Positions 60,100 through 64,000 of a stretch of DNA of 64,000 bases are shown here, one piece after another. The first letter of the stretch is position 1; each line of letters begins with the position of its first letter. Origin of the DNA: Myxococcales bacterium (GTDB taxonomy: Bacteria > Myxococcota_A > Polyangia > Polyangiales > Ga0077539); NCBI GenBank assembly GCA_030652255.1, contig JAUSAZ010000144.1, positions 173,054 to 237,053 on the forward strand, given 5' to 3'. The translations under genes and the position numbers were made by a program. The notes beneath the pieces are model-generated. The model was given only the letters and a program-made list of their open reading frames with translations. It was not told the origin of the DNA and made no database searches.

Positions 60100-62025
60100 A
60101 TGAGCGGGGCGACCAAGCGTCGGGTGGAGCGGGCGATCATCCTGGCGGCGGGGCGCGGTTCGCGGCTCGACCGTGGTGACGCGCTCCCGAAGCCCCTGCG
60201 GCCCATCGCCGGGGTGCCGCTCATCGGCCGCATCCTGCGCACGATGGCGTCCGAGGGCATCCGCGAGGCCGTGGTGGTCGTCGGCTACGAGGGCGACCGC
60301 ATCCAGGCCGCGCTCGCCGACGAGGCCCTGCACGCCGGCGTCGACGTGCACTTCGTCGAAAACACCCGGTGGGAGCGCTCCAACGGGCTCTCGCTCCTCG
60401 CCGCGCGGGAGTACCTCGACCGCGAGTGCCTGCTCACCATGGCCGACCACCTCGTGGCCCCGGCCCTGCTCCGCCGCCTGCTTCGCGCGGAGATCCCCGC
60501 GGGGGCCTGCGCCCTGGGCGTCGACTTCGACATCGAGCGCTGCTTCGACCTCGACGACGCCACCAAGGTGCTCGTCGAGGCCGGGCGCATCGGGGCCATC
60601 AGCAAGGAGCTCGACGCCTTCAACGCCATCGACACGGGCATCTTCCGGGTCAACGGCGCGCTCGCCGACGCGCTCGACGAGGTGTTCCTCCGCCGCGGCG
60701 ACGCGTCGCTCTCCGAGGGCGTGCGCGCGCTCGCCTCGACGGGGCGCTTCGTCGCCGTCGACGTGGGCGACGCCCGCTGGATCGACGTCGACACGCCCGA
60801 GGCCCAGGCCCGCGCCGAGGCCATGCTGCGGGTCTTCGGCGACGGCCTCGACGACGCCGACGGCGACCACGTGCCCGGCCACCCCATCGAGCCCGAGGCG
60901 ATGGAGCAGTTCGCCCCGTCGTGGGTGCGCGGCGCCTCGCCGTACCGCGAAGACCACTTCGCCCTCGCCGACCAGGAGGCCCGCAACGGCAACGACGAGT
61001 TCTCGCGGCTGATGTCGAACGAGAGCCCCTTTCCGCCGTCGCCTCGCGTCGTCGAGGCGGTGATGAAGGCCCTCACCCGCGGCCACCGCTACCCCGACGC
61101 CTCGATGGCCCGGGAGCTCCGCGCCCGCCTCGCGGGCTCCGTCGGGCTCGACGCCGAGAGCTGCGTGCTCGGCGCCGGGTCGAGCGAGGTCATCGACCTG
61201 CTGGTGCGCGCCTTCGTGGCGCCCGGCGAGGAGGTCGTCGTCGCGGTGCCCACGTTCTCCATGTACGAGGCCCGCACCCGACTCGCGGGCGGCGTGCCGG
61301 TGCTCGTGCCGATGCGCGACGACCTCGAGCTCGACGCCTCCGCCGTGATGCGCGCGGTCACAGAGCGCACGAAGCTGTTGTTCCTGTGCTCGCCCAACAA
61401 CCCGACGGGGCGGCGCCTCGACGAGACCACCCTGCGCCGGCTGCTGCGGCCGGGCATCGCCGTCGTGGTCGACGAGGCCTACGTGGAGTTCAGCGCGGAG
61501 AACCACTCGGTCGCCGGGATGATCGCCGCCAACCCGAACCTCATCGTGGCGCGCACCTTCTCCAAGGCCTTCGGCCTCGCGGGCCTGCGCGTCGGCTACG
61601 CCCTCGCGTGCCCCCCGGTCGCCCGCCTGCTCAACCGCGTGAAGCTCCCGTGGAACGTCTCCACCGTCGCCCTCGCCGCCGCCCTCGCCGCCCTCGACGA
61701 CGCAGCCGAGTACGACCGCCAGCGCGCCCTCTTGCGCGAGGAGCGCGACGTGCTGCGCCGCGAGCTCGGCGGCCTGCCGGGCGTGTCGGTCATCGACGGT
61801 GACGGCAACTTCCTCCTGCTCGACATCCACGACACGGGCTGGAGCGCCGAGGCCCTGGTGCAGTCCCTCCTCGTCGACGGGGTGTTCATCCGGGCGCTCG
61901 CGAGCCACCACCTGCGCCGCGGCTGGGTGCGGGTGTCCGTCGGCGCGCCCGACGCCAACCGCCGCTGCATCGACTCCATGCGCCGCTCGCTCACCCGCGG
62001 CCGCAACCGCCCCGCCCTGCACTGA
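60100..62025 (+). CDS. Bifunctional nucleotidyltransferase - HisC-like aminotransferase fusion
   Basis: 641 residues. The N-terminal NTP transferase domain (about 10-240) has IILAAGRGSRL..ALPKPLRPIAGVPLI and LLTMADHLV. Its FDIERCFDLDDATKV and DAFNAIDTGIFRV are strikingly like inositol-1-phosphate cytidylyltransferase. A linker (about 250-300) leads to a class I/II PLP domain (about 300-635) of the HisC/CobD type. That domain has SNESPFPPSPRV, GAGSSEVIDLLVRAF, CSPNNPTGRR, VDEAYVEF and Schiff-base Lys489 in ARTFSKAFGLAGLRVGY. It would activate a phospho-alcohol with CTP and transaminate or decarboxylate a related phosphorylated amino acid. I recognise no described enzyme with this architecture and this context. 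Confidence 0.8.
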   Translation: MSGATKRRVERAIILAAGRGSRLDRGDALPKPLRPIAGVPLIGRILRTMASEGIREAVVVVGYEGDRIQAALADEALHAGVDVHFVENTRWERSNGLSLLAAREYLDRECLLTMADHLVAPALLRRLLRAEIPAGACALGVDFDIERCFDLDDATKVLVEAGRIGAISKELDAFNAIDTGIFRVNGALADALDEVFLRRGDASLSEGVRALASTGRFVAVDVGDARWIDVDTPEAQARAEAMLRVFGDGLDDADGDHVPGHPIEPEAMEQFAPSWVRGASPYREDHFALADQEARNGNDEFSRLMSNESPFPPSPRVVEAVMKALTRGHRYPDASMARELRARLAGSVGLDAESCVLGAGSSEVIDLLVRAFVAPGEEVVVAVPTFSMYEARTRLAGGVPVLVPMRDDLELDASAVMRAVTERTKLLFLCSPNNPTGRRLDETTLRRLLRPGIAVVVDEAYVEFSAENHSVAGMIAANPNLIVARTFSKAFGLAGLRVGYALACPPVARLLNRVKLPWNVSTVALAAALAALDDAAEYDRQRALLREERDVLRRELGGLPGVSVIDGDGNFLLLDIHDTGWSAEALVQSLLVDGVFIRALASHHLRRGWVRVSVGAPDANRRCIDSMRRSLTRGRNRPALH

Positions 62026-62035
62026 CGCCCGCCGC

Positions 62036-62065
62036 TTGCGCCCGGCATCGCAGGGCGCCTAGCGT
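62036..62065 (+). promoter_or_regulatory. Putative promoter of the dienelactone hydrolase gene
   Basis: TTGCGC (62036-62041), 18 bases, TAGCGT (62060-62065), then seven bases to the ATG at 62073. No Shine-Dalgarno fits between. It is a typical example of the near-leaderless class. Confidence 0.4.
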
Positions 62066-62072
62066 CCCGGAG

Positions 62073-62789
62073 ATGCCAGGCACCGACGTGACCATCCCCG
62101 GCGACGCCACCCGCGGCGACGCTCCCTCCCCTGCATACGCCAGGGTCCCCGCCGGGGCGACCCGCGGCGTCGTGGTCATCCACGAGATCTTCGGCCGACA
62201 GCCCGACATCGACCGCGTGGTCGACCGCTTCGCCACCCGGGGCTACGCCGCGATCGCGCCGGACCTCTTCCACGACGGCGCGCTGCGCTGCATCCGCGCG
62301 GTGTTCTCCGCGATGCGGTCCGGCGAGGAGGTGGCGCCGGTGCGCCAGGCGCAGCGCGCGCGCCAGTGGCTCTGCGAGCAGGCGGGGCTCATGGCGCCGC
62401 AGGTCGGCATCGTGGGCTTCTGCTTCGGCGGCGGGTTCGCGCTGCTCGCGGGCCAGGGCTGGGGCGCCGTCTCGACCAACTACGGAGAGGTGCCCCCCAC
62501 CGAGCGCATGCGCGGTATCGGCCCGGTCATCGGCTGCTACGGCGGCCGCGACCTCCCCTTTCGCAACAAGGGCCGGGTGCTCACCAAGCGCCTCGCCCCG
62601 CTGGGCGTCGTGCCCGAGGTGCACACCTTCCCCAGCGCAGGGCACGCCTTCCTCACCGAGGGCGACCACCCCATCGCGACCGTGCTGATGGGTCCCATCC
62701 TCCACCCGGGCTACGACCCGGTCGCCGCCCCGGAGGCCTGGACGAAGATCGAGGCCTTCTTCGATCGGCACCTTCCCCCGAAGGCCTGA
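62073..62789 (+). CDS. Dienelactone hydrolase family alpha/beta hydrolase
   Basis: 238 residues. VVVIHEIFGRQPDIDRV with E38, the nucleophile C117 in VGFCFGGGFALL, an Asp in YGGRDLPFRNK, and catalytic His in FPSAGHAFL are the ClcD-like triad and its accessory Glu. It would hydrolyse lactones or esters; whether it serves the headgroup cluster is unclear. It has its own putative promoter and 47 bases separate it from the fusion gene. Confidence 0.88.
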   Translation: MPGTDVTIPGDATRGDAPSPAYARVPAGATRGVVVIHEIFGRQPDIDRVVDRFATRGYAAIAPDLFHDGALRCIRAVFSAMRSGEEVAPVRQAQRARQWLCEQAGLMAPQVGIVGFCFGGGFALLAGQGWGAVSTNYGEVPPTERMRGIGPVIGCYGGRDLPFRNKGRVLTKRLAPLGVVPEVHTFPSAGHAFLTEGDHPIATVLMGPILHPGYDPVAAPEAWTKIEAFFDRHLPPKA

Positions 62790-63130
62790 GCCCCACGCGT
62801 TCGACCCGCCAGAGCGCCACACCGGGGCGCTTCCGCACGGCGGCACCTGTCCCAGATCAGCCCGGCTGGTACCGCTCGGGAGGAAAATTCGACAGGAGCC
62901 ATATTCGCGACGTGTAGGCGCGTGTCGAACGTGGTGTTTCCGTGTTTTGACCCGCACCGGAAGCACTCTTTCCATGCTTTCGGCTTTTTGCATGTAGGTG
63001 GATGAACCGGGTGGGGTCACTGCTCGGCACTTCGGGTGCCGCGATCCCCACAACCGGCCTCGCTGTGCCGCGATAAGGGCCTGCTTTCAAGCGTTTGCGC
63101 GTTGTTCCATCGGCCGCTTTCCTGCGACCC
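62790..63130 (+). other. 341-base intergenic region with several structured elements
   Basis: Near the 5' end AGCGCC-ACACCGG-GGCGCT (62813-62831) forms a short hairpin, a weak terminator candidate without a T tract. TTCGACA (62888-62894) and TGTCGAA (62923-62929) are perfect inverted repeats. A less GC-rich stretch around 62940-63000 may carry the promoter (TTGACC at 62947-62952, no good -10). CATGC/GCATG (62973-62977, 62990-62994) could pair. The compound hairpin at 63007-63057 is listed separately. No ORF of note is present. Confidence 0.4.
63007..63057 (+). ncRNA. Candidate structured 5' leader RNA of the pectate-lyase-like gene
   Basis: CCGG (63007-63010) and GTGGGG (63011-63016) pair with CCCCAC (63046-63051) and CCGG (63054-63057). 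An inner stem CGGCAC (63025-63030) closes a TTCGG loop with GTGCCG (63036-63041). The string GTGCCGCGAT (63036-63045) recurs at 63065-63074, so the CGGCAC strand can pair with either copy in mutually exclusive folds. This might be a regulatory leader. No known riboswitch class was recognised, and there is no U tract for termination. Confidence 0.4.
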
Positions 63131-64000
63131 ATGCAACGACACACCGCCCTGACCGCTCTCGCCGCCCTGACCCTGGTCGCCGCCTCTGGCTGCGCTCCGG
63201 TGGATGGGGACGACACGGCCTCCACGGAGTCGACGCAGTCCATCGGGACCGCGCGCTGTCCCGAGTCGGTGACCACGGATCGCCTGGGTCAGCCCCGCAA
63301 CGCCGCGGGCCAGATCCGCCAGTGCTGGCCGGGCGAGGCCCGGTGCTTCTGCGACGCCGACCAGGACTGCTACGCCCTGGCCGACCACTCCGCCTGCACC
63401 CCCATCCCGGCGCCCACCCTCGCCGCCCCGCTGACCCGCGACCTTCTCGGCGCCCGGGTGGCTGGCGACGGCCCCACCCGCGACGGCGGCGTGGCCGCCC
63501 AGCCCGTGGGTGACAGCGGCTCGACCGCTCCGGCCGTGCGCGACGGCGGCGTGGCGACCCCGGCCGTACGCGACGGCGGCGTGGCGACCCCGGCGGTGCG
63601 CGACAGCGGCGTGGCCACCCCGGCGGTGCGTGACAGCGGCGCGAGCGACTCGGGCGCCCGGGATGCGGGCACGGCGACGACGCCGCCCCCGGCCCAGCCG
63701 CCCCCGGCCCAGCCCCCCGCGGCCCAGCCCCCCGTGACCGGGACGACGACGCCGTCGGCCGGGCTTCGTGCCTTCCCCGGGGCGACCGGCTTCGGCGCCA
63801 ACGCCACGGGCGGTCGCGGCGGCCGTGTGATCTACGTGACCAACCTCAACGCGTCGGGCCCCGGGTCGTTCCAGGACGCGGTGCAGCAGACCGGGCCCCG
63901 CTATGTGCTCTTCAAGGTGAGCGGGGTGATCAACGGCGACGTGCAGATGAACGTCGGCGACCTGACCATCGCGGGCCAGACCTCGCCGGGCGGCATCACC
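63131..64000 (+). CDS. Pectate-lyase-like right-handed beta-helix lipoprotein, 3' end beyond window
   Basis: 290 codons to the window edge. A signal with lipobox (TLVAASGC, Cys about 21) is followed by a Cys-containing region (RCFCDADQDC) and a repeat linker of decapeptides (VATPAVRDGG and variants, about residues 118-170), then Pro/Gln/Thr low complexity (PPPAQPPPAQPPAAQPP). The beta-helix lyase domain begins at about residue 215 with AFPGATGFGANATGGRGG, VTNLNASGPGSFQDAV and LTIAGQTSPGGIT. These match the start of PL1-type pectate lyases. It is probably secreted to degrade pectin-like polysaccharide. The catalytic residues lie beyond the window. Confidence 0.8.
   Translation, partial: MQRHTALTALAALTLVAASGCAPVDGDDTASTESTQSIGTARCPESVTTDRLGQPRNAAGQIRQCWPGEARCFCDADQDCYALADHSACTPIPAPTLAAPLTRDLLGARVAGDGPTRDGGVAAQPVGDSGSTAPAVRDGGVATPAVRDGGVATPAVRDSGVATPAVRDSGASDSGARDAGTATTPPPAQPPPAQPPAAQPPVTGTTTPSAGLRAFPGATGFGANATGGRGGRVIYVTNLNASGPGSFQDAVQQTGPRYVLFKVSGVINGDVQMNVGDLTIAGQTSPGGIT
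63481..63640 (+). repeat. 30-base tandem repeats coding a decapeptide linker
   Basis: About 5.3 imperfect copies of a 30-base unit of the form CGACGGCGGCGTGGCGACCC plus CGGCGGTGCG lie end to end in the lipoprotein gene. Copies three to five are nearly identical, and substitutions concentrate in the GAC-GGC/AGC codons. They encode RD(G/S)GVATPAV repeats. There are no spacers, so it is not a CRISPR array. Copy number may vary between strains. Confidence 0.85.

Noticed and set aside
60100..62025. Phosphonate PntC-transaminase fusion
   Set aside because: The PLP domain is HisC/CobD-like and no PEP mutase gene is in the window. The nucleotidyltransferase half resembles inositol-phosphate cytidylyltransferase more.
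62813..62831. Rho-independent terminator after the hydrolase gene
   Set aside because: The hairpin is short and is not followed by a T-rich tract; listed only as a weak element of the intergenic region.
63481..63640. CRISPR-like array
   Set aside because: The 30-base units are directly joined without spacers and are in frame in a coding linker.

Overview
The window is a chromosomal segment of very high G+C DNA (over 70 percent by eye) with about 52 protein genes packed on both strands. I see no rRNA or tRNA gene, insertion sequence, prophage or CRISPR array. Several features point to a myxobacterium (Myxococcota, probably Polyangia, of the Sandaracinus type): lipoproteins with Asp/Pro/Ala 'PDA' linkers, MopE-type metal-binding repeats, eukaryote-like Ser/Thr kinases, a CdnL/CarD transcription factor, DUF4403, sigma-54 response regulators, and a recA upstream site resembling the Myxococcus LexA box. 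The assignment is an inference from gene content.

Layout. 1-11,200: envelope and secreted proteins (PDA-linker lipoprotein, beta-propeller protein, 1522-residue metzincin-like protease, FGE-fold lipoprotein, then a TsdA-like dihaem cytochrome overlapping a porin gene). 11,200-15,000: PA0069-type radical SAM protein, GAF-kinase, AI-2E permease. 15,000-19,000: lysS, a LolC/E permease and lolD in one operon. 19,000-25,400: phospholipase A2-like secreted protein, a membrane glycosyltransferase, a membrane sulfatase-fold enzyme with an embedded MopE motif, and prfB with its programmed frameshift. 25,400-32,100: FAD monooxygenase, kinase with a cyclic-nucleotide domain, TPR protein, and a histidine kinase/sigma-54 regulator pair. 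32,100-36,500: a PARP1-like bacterial ADP-ribosyltransferase, a beta-helix protein, and purD split by an in-frame amber codon. 36,500-40,800: small secreted and membrane proteins, including a tandem paralogous pair, and a DUF4403 lipoprotein. 40,800-47,700: cinA-thpR-recA, a lipoprotein gene, cdnL, and the molybdopterin genes mogA-moeA-moaD. 47,700-53,800: Zn alcohol dehydrogenase, PLD-family enzyme, M20 amidase, GH31 lipoprotein. 53,800-62,800: inositol-phosphate synthase, MFS permease, lycopene cyclase, and then a CDP-alcohol phosphotransferase, a LicC-like nucleotidyltransferase and a nucleotidyltransferase-aminotransferase fusion. The segment ends with a pectate-lyase-like lipoprotein cut by the window edge.

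How the genes work together. The lysS-lol operon serves translation and lipoprotein export. cinA-thpR-recA-cdnL is a housekeeping block. The 53,800-62,000 block can be read as a polar-headgroup pathway: inositol-1-phosphate is made, a phosphorylated alcohol is activated with CTP and modified by a PLP enzyme, and a membrane CDP-alcohol transferase transfers it. This is the strongest candidate for an undescribed system here.

A recurring promoter pattern was also found. Many genes without a Shine-Dalgarno carry a TANNNT hexamer only 3-15 bases before the start codon, which suggests leaderless or nearly leaderless mRNAs. Genes whose TANNNT lies about 38 or more bases upstream have a good Shine-Dalgarno. 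This pattern was used to choose several starts.
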